Positions 9,227 to 17,714 of a stretch of 64,000 nucleotides of DNA are shown piece after piece. The stretch's first letter is position 1, and each line of letters starts with the position of its first letter. A program made the position numbers and the translations under genes. Under the pieces are notes generated by a model that did not search any database, had not been told where the DNA came from, and saw only the letters and a list, made by a program, of their open reading frames with translations. Origin of the DNA: JBICHN01 sp043101845 (GTDB lineage: Bacteria > Planctomycetota > Phycisphaerae > Phycisphaerales > UBA5793); NCBI GenBank assembly GCA_043101845.1, contig JBICHN010000011.1, positions 930,001-994,000 on the forward strand, given 5' to 3'.

Positions 9227-10999
9227 ATGAGCTGGGAAGCCTGGTTCACGCTCTTCGTCATCGCGCTGGTGCTCGTCGCCCTCATTCGGAATCGGGTTGG
9301 CGCCGATGTCGTGACCGTCGGCGGCGCCTCGCTGCTGCTGCTTGCGGGTGTTCTTACGCCGGAAGAGGCGCTGGCGGGCCTGTCCAATCCGGGTGTGATC
9401 ACCATCGCGGTTCTCTATGTGGTCGTCGCGGGCCTGCAGGAGACGGGAGTGGTCGCGTGGATCGGCCACCGGGTGCTCGGGCGACCGCGTACCCTGACGA
9501 CGGCCATGGTGCGGCTCACATTGCCCGTCGCCGTGATCAGCGCGTTCATGAACAACACGCCACTCGTGGCGATGATGGTCCCGGCGACTCTCGACTGGGC
9601 GCGGAAACTCGGTCGCAGCGCCTCGCGGTTCCTCATCCCGTTGAGCTATGCCTCGATTCTGGGCGGTACGCTTACGCTCATCGGGACGAGCACGAACCTT
9701 GTCGTGTCGGGTCTCTGGCTCAAGGAGGGATTCGAGCCGCTCGGGTTCTTTGAAATCGCGTGGCTCGGCATCCCGAGCGCGGCCATCGGTCTCACATATC
9801 TCATCCTGTTCGGAAACCGAATTCTCCCCGAGCGCACCCCGCCGGTGAGTCTGCAGGACGATCCAAGGTCGTACACCGTCGAAATGATCGTCGACGAGCG
9901 AAGTCCGATCGCCGGTCAGACGGTCGAGGCCGCTGGGCTCCGCCACTTGCCCGGCCTCTTTCTCGCGGAGATCGAACGCGACGGCGCCCCGATGCCGGCG
10001 GTGTCACCACTCGAGGAACTTCAGGAGGGCGATCGGCTCGTCTTCGTGGGCGTCGTCGAGTCGATACTCGATCTGCAGAAGATTCGAGGGCTGACCCCGG
10101 CGCCCGAACAGGTCTTCAAGCTGAACACCCCGCGCGGTCGCCGATGCCTCGTCGAAGCGGTCGTGTCGGATACCTGCCCCCTCGTCGGTCGAACGATCCG
10201 GGCCGGGCGGTTCCGCAATCGGTACAACGCAGTCGTCATCGCCGTGGCTCGAAACGGCGAACGGGTCAAGGGCAAGATCGGAGACATCGTTGTGCGGGTC
10301 GGCGATACGCTGCTCCTTGAAACCCATGGGTCATTCGCTGAGCAACAGCGGAATTCGCGCGACTTCTTCCTCGTCAGCGCGGTCGAGAACTCCACGCCCC
10401 CGCGGCACGAGCGCCGGTGGATCGCCATCGCGATCGTGGTTGGGATGGTCATTCTCGGCGCCGCGCAGCCGATGGGAATCACCATCCTTCACGCGGCAAT
10501 GCTCGCCGCCGGGCTCATGCTCATGTTTCGCTGCGTCACGGCGACCGTTGCGCGGCGAAGCGTTGAGTGGTCCGTGCTCATCGTCATCGCCGCCGCGCTC
10601 GCGCTCGGCGTAGCGCTCGAGGTAACGGGGCTCGCCGAGATGATCGCGCACAGCGCCGTCGCGATCGCGGGAGGCAACCCCTGGCTCACGCTCGTGATCG
10701 TCTACGGCGTCACCATGCTGTTGACCGAGATGATCACGAACAACGCGGCGGCGGCGCTGGTGTTTCCCATTGCGCTCAACGCGGCGACGGAACTCGGCGT
10801 CGACTTTCGGCCATTCGCCTTCTCCATCATGATGGCTGCGTCGGCGAGCTTCTCGACACCAATCGGCTACCAGACGAACCTGATGGTCATGGGACCGGGC
10901 GGATATCGATTCACGGACTACTTCCGGATCGGCGCTCCGCTCAATCTCACGATGTGGGTGACGACGGTCATTCTCGCGCCACTGATCTGGAAGTTCTGA
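9227..10999 (+). CDS. SLC13/DASS-family permease with two RCK-C (TrkA-C) domains
   Basis: 590 aa. Hydrophobic segments at residues 1-190 include the family signatures FMNNTPLVAMMVP and TLIGTSTNLVVSGL, which form the Na+ and carboxylate binding hairpins in SLC13 carriers. Two cytosolic TrkA-C-like domains follow (about 205-285 and 300-375), and a second membrane half repeats the pattern with TEMITNNAAAALVFP and FSTPIGYQTNLMVMGPGGY. Such proteins are inner-membrane sodium-coupled carriers of dicarboxylates or sulfate. The substrate cannot be fixed from sequence. Its position after glutamate dehydrogenase and 5-oxoprolinase suggests a dicarboxylate or acidic amino acid derivative. The stop lies 3 bp from the convergent antiporter stop. 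Confidence 0.88.
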   Translation: MSWEAWFTLFVIALVLVALIRNRVGADVVTVGGASLLLLAGVLTPEEALAGLSNPGVITIAVLYVVVAGLQETGVVAWIGHRVLGRPRTLTTAMVRLTLPVAVISAFMNNTPLVAMMVPATLDWARKLGRSASRFLIPLSYASILGGTLTLIGTSTNLVVSGLWLKEGFEPLGFFEIAWLGIPSAAIGLTYLILFGNRILPERTPPVSLQDDPRSYTVEMIVDERSPIAGQTVEAAGLRHLPGLFLAEIERDGAPMPAVSPLEELQEGDRLVFVGVVESILDLQKIRGLTPAPEQVFKLNTPRGRRCLVEAVVSDTCPLVGRTIRAGRFRNRYNAVVIAVARNGERVKGKIGDIVVRVGDTLLLETHGSFAEQQRNSRDFFLVSAVENSTPPRHERRWIAIAIVVGMVILGAAQPMGITILHAAMLAAGLMLMFRCVTATVARRSVEWSVLIVIAAALALGVALEVTGLAEMIAHSAVAIAGGNPWLTLVIVYGVTMLLTEMITNNAAAALVFPIALNAATELGVDFRPFAFSIMMAASASFSTPIGYQTNLMVMGPGGYRFTDYFRIGAPLNLTMWVTTVILAPLIWKF

Positions 11000-11002
11000 A
11001 TC

Positions 11003-12325
11003 TCAGGCCAGATCAGGCGGGCACGGGACGGCATGCACCCCTCTGTCATGCGGGAATCCTTCGGATGGCCGCCTGGGTTCAGTGTCTCCACGGTCCACCA
11101 ATTGCTTCCCGAGAACAAACTCGAAGATGGGCGTGGCCATGAGGGTGGTCACGATCGCCATGATTACCATGACGCTGAAGAGCGCCGGCCGGATGATGGC
11201 GCGTTCGAGGCCGATGTTGAGGATGATGAGCTCCATCAGGCCACGCGCGTTCATGAGGGCGCCGATGGCGATGGCTTCACGCGGGCCCTCACCACTGCGA
11301 CGAGCCGTCCACCAGCACGCGATGCCCTTGCCGAAGGTCGCGGCGAGAAGGATCACGATGGCGATGAACCAGAGTGACGCGGTATTCACGAGGCCGATGC
11401 GGGTGTTGAGGCCGGAGTACACGAAGAAGAGCGGGAGAAGAAAGTTCGTCGTGAGCGGCTCGATTTTCTGTTCGAGTGACTCCGAGAAGTGACCCCTGGG
11501 CATCGCGGCGCCGAGAATAAAGGCTCCGAACACCGCGTAGATGCCGATCGCGTCGGTGAACCATGCGGCCAGCATGACGAGTGCAAGGACGAACGCCATG
11601 ATGGGCGGCGTGAGCGCTCCCGTCCGCTCCACCACATCGCCAAGCGGCTGCATGAGCCGGCGACCAAGCGTCAAGGTAATGATCGCGTAGATCACGCCGC
11701 CGCCGATCGCAAAAATCGCGACGCTCGGCTCGCCACTGAAGCTTGCGAGGACAAGCGCGAGGACACACCACGCCGCGGCGTCGTCCATCGAGCCGGCCGC
11801 GAGCGCCAGGGCGCCATACGAGGTGTTCGAAAGGCCTCGCTCGTAAATGATGCGCGCGAGCATCGGGAAGGCCGTAATGGACATCGCGGCGCCGAGGAAG
11901 AGCACGGCTTCGCTACGGGTGACCTCAGGAGCGAACAGCCGGTCGTCGTTGACAAGCCAGAGGGCGATAGCGCTGCCCAGCGCAAATGGCGTGATAATTC
12001 CCGCCAGTGACACGGATGCGGCGCTGTGCAGCCGCTTCCGAATCAGGTCGACTCGGAAGTCGAGTCCGACGAGAAACATGTAAAGAACAAGCCCGATCTG
12101 GCTCAGGCAGTAAATGACCGTAAGCGACTCTTTCGGGAACAACCAAGCGCTGACTTCCGGCGCGAGCAGTCCGAACAGCGACGGGCCAAGGGCGACCCCG
12201 GCGATCATTTCCCCGACGACCTGCGGCTGACCGAGGCGTCGGGCGAGAAACCCGACGGCCCGGCAGACGGCCAGAATGATGGCGAGTTGCAGGAACAGGC
12301 GGACGGACAATTCAAAGTTTGTCAT
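11003..12325 (-). CDS. CPA2-type cation:proton antiporter
   Basis: 440 aa with about 12 predicted membrane segments. The N-terminus has RRLGQPQVVGEMIAGVALGPS, typical of Kef/NapA-type antiporters, then GLVLYMFLVGLDF and AMSITAFPMLARII. Segment GSMDDAAAWCVLA contains the paired acidic residues (DD) of the ion-binding site of Na+/H+ antiporters. There is no C-terminal RCK/TrkA-N domain, unlike KefB/C. It probably exchanges Na+ or K+ for protons across the cytoplasmic membrane. It is convergent with the SLC13 gene and followed upstream by a 311 bp gap. Confidence 0.88.
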   Translation of the reverse strand: MTNFELSVRLFLQLAIILAVCRAVGFLARRLGQPQVVGEMIAGVALGPSLFGLLAPEVSAWLFPKESLTVIYCLSQIGLVLYMFLVGLDFRVDLIRKRLHSAASVSLAGIITPFALGSAIALWLVNDDRLFAPEVTRSEAVLFLGAAMSITAFPMLARIIYERGLSNTSYGALALAAGSMDDAAAWCVLALVLASFSGEPSVAIFAIGGGVIYAIITLTLGRRLMQPLGDVVERTGALTPPIMAFVLALVMLAAWFTDAIGIYAVFGAFILGAAMPRGHFSESLEQKIEPLTTNFLLPLFFVYSGLNTRIGLVNTASLWFIAIVILLAATFGKGIACWWTARRSGEGPREAIAIGALMNARGLMELIILNIGLERAIIRPALFSVMVIMAIVTTLMATPIFEFVLGKQLVDRGDTEPRRPSEGFPHDRGVHAVPCPPDLA

Positions 12326-12636
12326 GGTCGCGTCTCAGGACGAGTCTCGTCGCGCAACGACAACCCGACTCCGGGCCCGTACCGGCCGTGCCCGACGCGT
12401 GGGCGATCGTTCAAGACTCGTCATCGAAACTGGCGGCAAGAGAGTCGCCGCGGCGCCCGTGCGCCCTCCTCTGAGCCCGGTCTTGCGGCGTGGGTCGTCG
12501 TGCGAGCGAAGTGATCTCGCCGGCCCCGCGCTCCGGGCGCCACAATCATGCGGGCCACGCCCAGATTGTCAATACGAATTCCCTCCGTGAACCCTCTGAT
12601 TCATGCTCCAACCACCCGCCCCGGTACCATCCGGGC
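12326..12636. other. 311 bp gap between divergent antiporter and yjbQ genes
   Basis: No convincing gene is seen. The only clear element is the TACCAT -10 of yjbQ at the right end. The left part is arginine-codon-like GC-rich sequence with no coding pattern. No terminator or repeat was noticed. Confidence 0.5.
12625..12630 (+). promoter_or_regulatory. TACCAT -10 element, leaderless arrangement before yjbQ
   Basis: TACCAT is followed by exactly six nucleotides and then the ATG of the YjbQ-family gene (12637). Transcription would then begin at or next to the A of the start codon. No ribosome binding site is present. Confidence 0.55.
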
Positions 12637-13056
12637 ATGAAGACCTATCGCAAAGAACTCTGGTTTAATGTCCCGGCGAGGCGAGGATTCGTGAACATCA
12701 CCGGAGAGGTCGAAGAGGCGGTCCGGGAGTCCGGCGTTCGGGAGGGGCTCTGCCTTGTCAACGCCATGCACATCACCGCCAGCGTGTTCATCAATGACAA
12801 TGAGTCGGGGTTACACCACGACTACGAGAAGTGGCTCGAAGGTCTCGCGCCGCACGCCCCGATCGACCAGTACCACCACAACGACACGGGCGAAGACAAC
12901 GCCGACGCCCATCTCAAAAGACAGATCATGGGCCGCGAGGTCGTCGTGGCGATTACCGACGGAGCCCTCGACTTCGGCCCCTGGGAGGCGATCTTCTACG
13001 GCGAGTTCGATGGCCGGCGGAGGAAGCGCGCCCTGATCAAGATCATCGGGGATTGA
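12637..13056 (+). CDS. YjbQ/UPF0047 family protein
   Basis: 139 aa starting MKTYRKELWFNVP; an open extension to 12490 is not conserved in character and lies upstream of the -10 element. It carries the family signatures NAMHITASVFINDNESG, a HHDYEKWLEGLAP stretch, YHHNDTGEDNADAHLKRQIMG and the C-terminal GPWEAIFYGEFDG. YjbQ proteins are small trimeric metal-binding enzymes with weak thiamine-phosphate synthase activity in some members; the true role is unsettled. It is convergent with a small membrane protein gene with a 5 bp gap. Confidence 0.88.
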   Translation: MKTYRKELWFNVPARRGFVNITGEVEEAVRESGVREGLCLVNAMHITASVFINDNESGLHHDYEKWLEGLAPHAPIDQYHHNDTGEDNADAHLKRQIMGREVVVAITDGALDFGPWEAIFYGEFDGRRRKRALIKIIGD

Positions 13057-13061
13057 CGGCC

Positions 13062-13343
13062 TCAGGGACCGATCTGCATTTCGACGATGGTTCCGGTCGT
13101 CGTAACAATCCAGGTCCTCCATTCGCCGTCAATCTTCCGCCCGACCATCATCGCGGTCGTCTCGTGGAAGGGCACGGCGAAGATTTCATCCGACATCCCG
13201 CCGGGCAGAGCGCCGACCTGGGCGACCGCGGCCTGATCGGGGAACAGGTTGGCGCCGCCGGCGCTTCCGATCAGATAGCCAGTCGCCAGTAGACCCGCTC
13301 CCGCGAGGCCGTACACGATTCGTTCGGTTCCGTTCTTCGACAT
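13062..13343 (-). CDS. Small membrane-anchored or secreted protein, unknown function
   Basis: 93 aa with a hydrophobic segment at residues 10-28 (VYGLAGAGLLATGYLIGSA) followed by a small globular region (FAVPFHETTAMMVGRKIDGE) that ends IVTTTGTIVEMQIGP. An AGGAG ribosome binding site precedes the ATG, which supports translation. No recognised family. It reads like a secreted or anchored protein with a short beta-rich domain. It lies upstream of no partner on its strand and ends 5 bp from yjbQ. Confidence 0.65.
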   Translation of the reverse strand: MSKNGTERIVYGLAGAGLLATGYLIGSAGGANLFPDQAAVAQVGALPGGMSDEIFAVPFHETTAMMVGRKIDGEWRTWIVTTTGTIVEMQIGP

Positions 13344-13385
13344 GAGTAGCGGCTCCTGTAAGAGATTGGCTTCGAGCGACGCTCG

Positions 13386-13961
13386 TCATTCCCTGATCTG
13401 GCGGCGCGCCTCGGACTCGAAGATTCCGGTCGCCGCTCGATCGATATGGCAAATACGCAGTTCTCGCAACGCGTTCGGGCCCTCGTGTTTGAGTGCGAGA
13501 GAGCGGACCGTTTCGACGAACACCCGGGCGCAACGGTCCATGGGAAAGCCGAAGACCCCGGCGGAGATCGTCGGAAATGAGATCCGTCGCAGGTCGTGTC
13601 GGGCGGCGAGTTCGGTCGAGGCGCGAATTGCGGACGCCAGCTTCGCGTCTTCGTCGCCACTTCCCCAGATTGGACCGACCGCATGGATGACATGGCGGTG
13701 GGGGAGGTCGCCCGCCGTCGTGATCGCCGCAGATCCGGTCTTCACCGGACCATGACGATGGACCCACTCGCGACTTGCCTCAACGAGCGCGGGTCCGGCC
13801 GTGCGAGCGATGACCGCCGCGACGCCTCCGCCGTGCTCGAGCCGCTCGTTCGCCGCGTTCACGATCGCGTCGACCGGCTCCTCGGTCAGATCACCGTGAA
13901 TGATGCGGAAGAGCAACCCGCATGGGAACTCATACTCGTATCGAATGGTCGATTTCACCAT
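13386..13961 (-). CDS. Macrodomain protein, probable O-acetyl-ADP-ribose deacetylase
   Basis: 191 aa from ATG 13961, chosen because GAGGAA lies just upstream and the longer frame (to 14078) adds only Arg-rich residues that cross the promoter. The macrodomain fold shows HGDLTEEPVDAIVNAANE, HGGGVAAVIARTAG, a HAVGPIWGSG segment and ISFPTISAGVFGFP, which form the ADP-ribose pocket. Members of this MacroD/YmdB-like group remove ADP-ribose esters or hydrolyse O-acetyl-ADP-ribose. A sirtuin that would generate that compound is at 49-50 kb. No DarT-type ADP-ribosyltransferase toxin is next to it, so a DarTG antitoxin role is unlikely. Confidence 0.88.
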   Translation of the reverse strand: MVKSTIRYEYEFPCGLLFRIIHGDLTEEPVDAIVNAANERLEHGGGVAAVIARTAGPALVEASREWVHRHGPVKTGSAAITTAGDLPHRHVIHAVGPIWGSGDEDAKLASAIRASTELAARHDLRRISFPTISAGVFGFPMDRCARVFVETVRSLALKHEGPNALRELRICHIDRAATGIFESEARRQIRE

Positions 13962-14038
13962 GCGCTTCCTCGCCGACATCGTACACGGGCAAGGCGGATT
14001 CCGCGCACAGGGTCGGCGCATACGATCGTCGCGCGCAC

Positions 14039-14044
14039 TACGAT
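14039..14044 (+). promoter_or_regulatory. TACGAT -10 element close to the rluB-like start
   Basis: TACGAT is followed by 8 nt and then ATG 14053. A second TACGAT lies at 14021-14026. On the other strand TACGAT occurs 16 nt before the macrodomain gene ATG. The region between the divergent starts is 91 bp. Confidence 0.45.
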
Positions 14045-14052
14045 CACCTTCC

Positions 14053-14913
14053 ATGCCACGACGCGGACGACGACGCACACCGAAGCACGACTACGCCGAC
14101 AAGTCTCGCGGCATCCGCCTCCAGAAGGCGCTCGCCGAGGCCGGCGTGGACTCGCGCCGTCACTGCGAGGAACTCATCGAGGAGGGGCGCGTCGCGGTGA
14201 ACGGGCAGGTCGTAAAGACCCTGCCCGCTTGGGTTGACCCGGCGGAGGATCGGATCACCGTTGATGGTCGACCGATTCGCAAGGCGCGTCGAGACGGGGC
14301 GCGGTCGGGCGAACTCCTCTATCTCATGCTCCACAAGCCGAAGAACACGGTCTGCACGAACAGCGATCCGGAAGGCCGCCGTCGCGCGATCGACCTCGTG
14401 GATCATCCGCGGAAGCCGCGTCTGTTTTGTGTCGGTCGGCTCGACGCCGATTCGACCGGCCTTCTGCTCTTTACGAACGACGGCGAGCTGGCGAACCAGC
14501 TGACCCATCCAAGCTTTGAAGTCCATAAGAGCTACGAGGTGGTCGTCCGGGGATCGCTCGACAGCGACGCGGTGCAGAAGCTGCAGGACGGAATCTTTCT
14601 CGCTGATCGACGCAGTCGTTCGGCGAGCCGGACCGAGCCGGTGCGGCTCAAGCTCATCAAGCGCGATCGTGAACGGACCACGATTCTCATGGAGTTGCGT
14701 GAGGGTCGCAATCGCCAGATTCGCCGCATGATGGCGAGTCTCGGGCATCCGGTGAAGAAGCTCACCCGGGTACGACTCGGGCCCCTCCGGCTCAAGGGGG
14801 TCGCGGTCGGCGAATGGAGGCCGCTCACTCCCGCGGAGATTCGGTCGCTCAAACGGGCGGCGCGAATCGGCGGGAACAAGAAGGAAGCTTCGTCCAAGGC
14901 CTCGCGTCGCTGA
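14053..14913 (+). CDS. 23S rRNA pseudouridine synthase, RluB/RsuA family
   Basis: 286 aa starting MPRRGRRRTPKHDYADK. Residues 20-80 form an S4 RNA-binding domain (GIRLQKALAEAGVDSRR, EELIEEGRVAVNGQVV). The catalytic domain carries VGRLDADSTGLLLFTNDG, in which the Asp of GRLD is the nucleophile, and the RsuA-type REGRNRQIRRMMASLGHPV. Basic N- and C-terminal tails (GGNKKEASSKASRR) are common in rRNA enzymes. RluB modifies U2605 of 23S rRNA in E. coli; RsuA and RluE are close paralogues, so the exact site is inferred. pheS follows on the same strand. Confidence 0.9.
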   Translation: MPRRGRRRTPKHDYADKSRGIRLQKALAEAGVDSRRHCEELIEEGRVAVNGQVVKTLPAWVDPAEDRITVDGRPIRKARRDGARSGELLYLMLHKPKNTVCTNSDPEGRRRAIDLVDHPRKPRLFCVGRLDADSTGLLLFTNDGELANQLTHPSFEVHKSYEVVVRGSLDSDAVQKLQDGIFLADRRSRSASRTEPVRLKLIKRDRERTTILMELREGRNRQIRRMMASLGHPVKKLTRVRLGPLRLKGVAVGEWRPLTPAEIRSLKRAARIGGNKKEASSKASRR

Positions 14914-14956
14914 CGCCTTGGTGGCCACGGAATGTGCCTTTCGCGCGCCTGTCCTC

Positions 14957-14962
14957 TACACT
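14957..14962 (+). promoter_or_regulatory. TACACT -10 element before pheS
   Basis: TACACT is followed by 9 nt and then the ATG of pheS. No ribosome binding site lies between, so the transcript would have at most a few nucleotides of leader. Confidence 0.4.
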
Positions 14963-14971
14963 CCCCGCGCT

Positions 14972-15982
14972 ATGACGACGACGATGATCGACACGCTCGG
15001 GGCCCTCGAATCCGACGGGCTTGCTTCACTCGACGAGGCGAATGACGCCGACGGGCTCGAGGCCTGGCGCATCGAGTATCTCGGCACGAAGGGCCGTCTC
15101 AAGAAGGCCATGGCCGGGATGCGCGAGGTCCCGAAAGAGGAAAAGCCCGCCGTCGGACAACGGGCGAACGCGGTGAAGGAGACGCTCGAAGCAGCGTATG
15201 AGTCGAAGAAGGCGACGCTTGGCGCCGGCTCCGGAAGCGGCGCCAGGCGAAGCGGTCCGATGCTCGATGTCACGCTTCCGGGAGTCGATCTTGGTCTCGG
15301 TCGCCGCCACATTCTGAGCCGCGTGATGGACGACCTTGCCGAGGTCTTCGCGCGCATGGGCTTCCGTGTCGCGGAAGGACCGGAAGTCGAAGACGAGTGG
15401 CACAACTTCGTCGCCCTGAACATTCCCGAAGATCATCCCGCGCGTGACCCGCTCGAGAATTTCTATATCGACGGGAAGCATCTCCTGCGCACTCAGACTT
15501 CGACGGTCCAGATTCGAGCCATGGAGAACACGCCGCCACCGATTCGCGTCGTTTCGATGGGGCGCGTCTACCGGCCGGACGAGGTTGATGCGACGCACTC
15601 GTTCATGTTCCACCAGATCGAAGGTCTCTATGTGGACCGCAATGTGTCGGTCGTCGATCTGAAGACGACGCTGCTTCAGTTCGCGCACGCGTACTTCGGC
15701 GCCGAAGCCGAGGTTCGTCTTGTGCCGAGCTTCTTCCCCTTCACCGAGCCGTCCGCGGAGCTCTATATCAAGATGCAGGTGAAGGGCGAGTGGCAGTGGG
15801 TCGAGCTTGGCGGCTGCGGGATGGTCGACCCGAATGTCTTTGAAGCGGTGGGATACGACCCCGAGGAGTGGACGGGTTTCGCGTTCGGCCTCGGGATCGA
15901 ACGCATCGCCATGCGCAAGTACAACATCCCCGACATCCGGTGGTTCTTCGAGAACGATCTGCGCTTTCTGCGGAAGTTCTGA
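14972..15982 (+). CDS. pheS: Phenylalanine--tRNA ligase alpha subunit
   Basis: 336 aa, normal length. The N-terminal ~85 residues are a coiled-coil arm (EAWRIEYLGTKGRLKKAMA is the family tRNA-binding segment). The class II core shows GRRHILSRVMDDLAEVF, the motif 2 region with LLRTQTSTVQIRAM and HSFMFHQIEGLYVD, and motif 3 with FAFGLGIERIAMRKYNIPDI. It charges tRNA-Phe with the beta subunit. pheT is not adjacent, so the subunits are encoded apart. The start at 14972 fits the family and the -10 element. Its stop is 7 bp from the convergent Vsr-methyltransferase stop. Confidence 0.96.
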   Translation: MTTTMIDTLGALESDGLASLDEANDADGLEAWRIEYLGTKGRLKKAMAGMREVPKEEKPAVGQRANAVKETLEAAYESKKATLGAGSGSGARRSGPMLDVTLPGVDLGLGRRHILSRVMDDLAEVFARMGFRVAEGPEVEDEWHNFVALNIPEDHPARDPLENFYIDGKHLLRTQTSTVQIRAMENTPPPIRVVSMGRVYRPDEVDATHSFMFHQIEGLYVDRNVSVVDLKTTLLQFAHAYFGAEAEVRLVPSFFPFTEPSAELYIKMQVKGEWQWVELGGCGMVDPNVFEAVGYDPEEWTGFAFGLGIERIAMRKYNIPDIRWFFENDLRFLRKF

Positions 15983-15989
15983 GGCGCGG

Positions 15990-17618
15990 TCAGTCGGGGG
16001 CGGCCAGCGTTCGACCCCGAAGGAGTTCGGCCGCGAGCGGCGTGAGGTACTGCCGCGCAATCCATTCAACCACCGGAACGCAAACCGCGTCGCCAAACCC
16101 GAAGAGCGCCTTGTTCAGCGTCGTGTTGATCACGAAGTCATCGGGAGCGCCCTGGAGACGCGCGCATTCGCGCGCCGTAAGCAGCCGCACCCGGTAATGT
16201 CCGCAACCTGCTGCGAAGAGAATCTGCCGGGCGCTCCCGCCACGCGGTGTGCGAAGGCAACCTGCAATCCCATCAGTGCGCAATTCCGCCATCGATCGGC
16301 CGCGTCGTATACGCCGAAACGCGGTCGCGTATGACCATGTGGTCCCCGCGATCATTTCGTTTGCGATTTCCCGGTGCCGCTCGCTCATCTGATTGAGAAA
16401 GTACGCCGCCCGGTCTTCGTTCCACCAGTGCGGATCATCCTCCGGAAGGTCTTCCAGAATGTCATCGAGGCCGGCGTGGCGATCAGGTGGACCGGGGAGG
16501 CAGCGAAGCGACCAGTCGAGATGCTCATGCGAACGAATGAACTCGACGATGGCATCCGGACGAAGGTCATCGGATTCGAGATCGCCAGCATTGATGACCT
16601 CATCGTTCGCTTCCGACGGACGGGCGATGATGAAGAGTCGTGGTCGACTCTGCGGCGCGAATCGGTCGGCGTTCAGTGTGAACAGATCGATGGCGTAGCC
16701 GAGTTTATTCAGCGATCGAAGCGCGGCGTCAAGATCTCGTCCTCCGCGTGATCGGAGAAACCCGAGCACATTCTCGAAGAGAACAAGCGGCGGCTTCCGG
16801 TCGCCGAGTTCGTCGAGCAGGCGGGTGACCGCCCAGAACGCCCCGGAGTGGTCGCCGTCCAGTCCGCGCCGGGCGCCGGCGATCGAGAGGTCGGTGCAGG
16901 GAAATGAGGCGGTCACAAGACCCGCCGCGGGAAGGTCGGCGCCTCGCAATCCATGAATGTCACCCAAGAGGAATCCATTATCGCCGAAGTTCCCCTCGTA
17001 CATGTCGAACTTGTCGGCGTCGATGTCGTTCGCGAAGATGGTCTGCCATCCCGCCTGATCGAGCGCAAGGCGAACGAGACCGATTCCGGCGAAGAATTCG
17101 ACGACGCTTCGATTCGCCAACTGGTCGTAGGCAAAGCCGGAACCGTGCGCTTCCGCACGAACGGCGTTAACGACGGAGTCGACACATCGATCGAGATCGT
17201 TCTTCAGATCGCTCTCCCACACCCGCAAAACGCGCCAGCCACGGTCGAGGAGGGTCGCGGTATTCGAGAAGTCGCGTGACCGGTTTCGTTGAATCTTGCG
17301 CCGCCAGTAGTCGGCGTTGTTGATTGATCCGACCTGCTCGTCGATCGACCGGAGACCGCGGCGCCGCCATTGATTGCCATGCCAGTAGTCGCCGTCAACA
17401 AAGACGGCGAGTCTCGGCCCGGGAAACACAATGTCCGGCTTACCCGGCAGCTTCGACTCACAGACGCGGAATCGAAGCCCCTCTTTGAAGAGAGCCGATC
17501 GAAACGCCTTTTCCGGCGCGGTATCCCGCCCGCGCACGCGCGACATGATGACGGATACTACGTCGTCGGTGCGCGGACGCGACTTGCCGAGTGGGGTTGA
17601 AGTGGTCGACTCAGACAT
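15990..17618 (-). CDS. Vsr-like nuclease fused to a C5-cytosine DNA methyltransferase
   Basis: 542 aa in one frame. Residues ~24-140 are a Vsr/PD-(D/E)XK-like domain: MSRVRGRDTAPEKAFRSAL, LPGKPDIVFPGPRLAVFVDG, YWHG and GWRVLRVWESDL. Glu36, Asp62, His80 and Asp116 match E. coli Vsr active-site positions, but the zinc ligands (Cys66, His71, Cys73, Cys117 in E. coli, from memory) are Asp, Asn, Trp and Ser here. Residues 172-542 are a complete cytosine-5 methyltransferase: FFAGIG (motif I), ASFPCTDLS (catalytic Cys241), LFENV (motif VI), QSRPRLFII (motif VIII), a target-recognition region, and LTARECARLQGAPDDF (motif IX). Classical Vsr and Dcm are separate proteins. The recognition site is unknown. 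No separate restriction gene is adjacent. Confidence 0.9.
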   Translation of the reverse strand: MSESTTSTPLGKSRPRTDDVVSVIMSRVRGRDTAPEKAFRSALFKEGLRFRVCESKLPGKPDIVFPGPRLAVFVDGDYWHGNQWRRRGLRSIDEQVGSINNADYWRRKIQRNRSRDFSNTATLLDRGWRVLRVWESDLKNDLDRCVDSVVNAVRAEAHGSGFAYDQLANRSVVEFFAGIGLVRLALDQAGWQTIFANDIDADKFDMYEGNFGDNGFLLGDIHGLRGADLPAAGLVTASFPCTDLSIAGARRGLDGDHSGAFWAVTRLLDELGDRKPPLVLFENVLGFLRSRGGRDLDAALRSLNKLGYAIDLFTLNADRFAPQSRPRLFIIARPSEANDEVINAGDLESDDLRPDAIVEFIRSHEHLDWSLRCLPGPPDRHAGLDDILEDLPEDDPHWWNEDRAAYFLNQMSERHREIANEMIAGTTWSYATAFRRIRRGRSMAELRTDGIAGCLRTPRGGSARQILFAAGCGHYRVRLLTARECARLQGAPDDFVINTTLNKALFGFGDAVCVPVVEWIARQYLTPLAAELLRGRTLAAPD

Positions 17619-17673
17619 CCGTGCTCTTTTCGGGCGACGGCGAAGATCGGCAACTCGTCGCATGCTACGAATC

Positions 17674-17702
17674 GGCGCCCGCTCGTCAACGCGTCGGGCG
17701 CC
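17674..17702. repeat. Stem-loop with 8 bp stem upstream of the Vsr-methyltransferase gene
   Basis: GGCGCCCG at 17674-17681 pairs perfectly with CGGGCGCC at 17695-17702 across a 13 nt loop. It lies in the 148 bp gap between the P-type ATPase stop and the Vsr-methyltransferase start. It could be a terminator part or a leader structure of the methyltransferase mRNA. Confidence 0.5.
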
Positions 17703-17714
17703 CGTTAACGAACA

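Noticed and set aside
13386..13961. Macrodomain protein as a DarTG antitoxin
   Set aside because: No DarT-like toxin gene is adjacent, and the sequence fits the stand-alone MacroD/YmdB group.
15990..17618. Vsr-methyltransferase gene as part of a phage or mobile island
   Set aside because: No integrase, transposase, tRNA or repeat border was found; neighbours are pheS and a metal ATPase.
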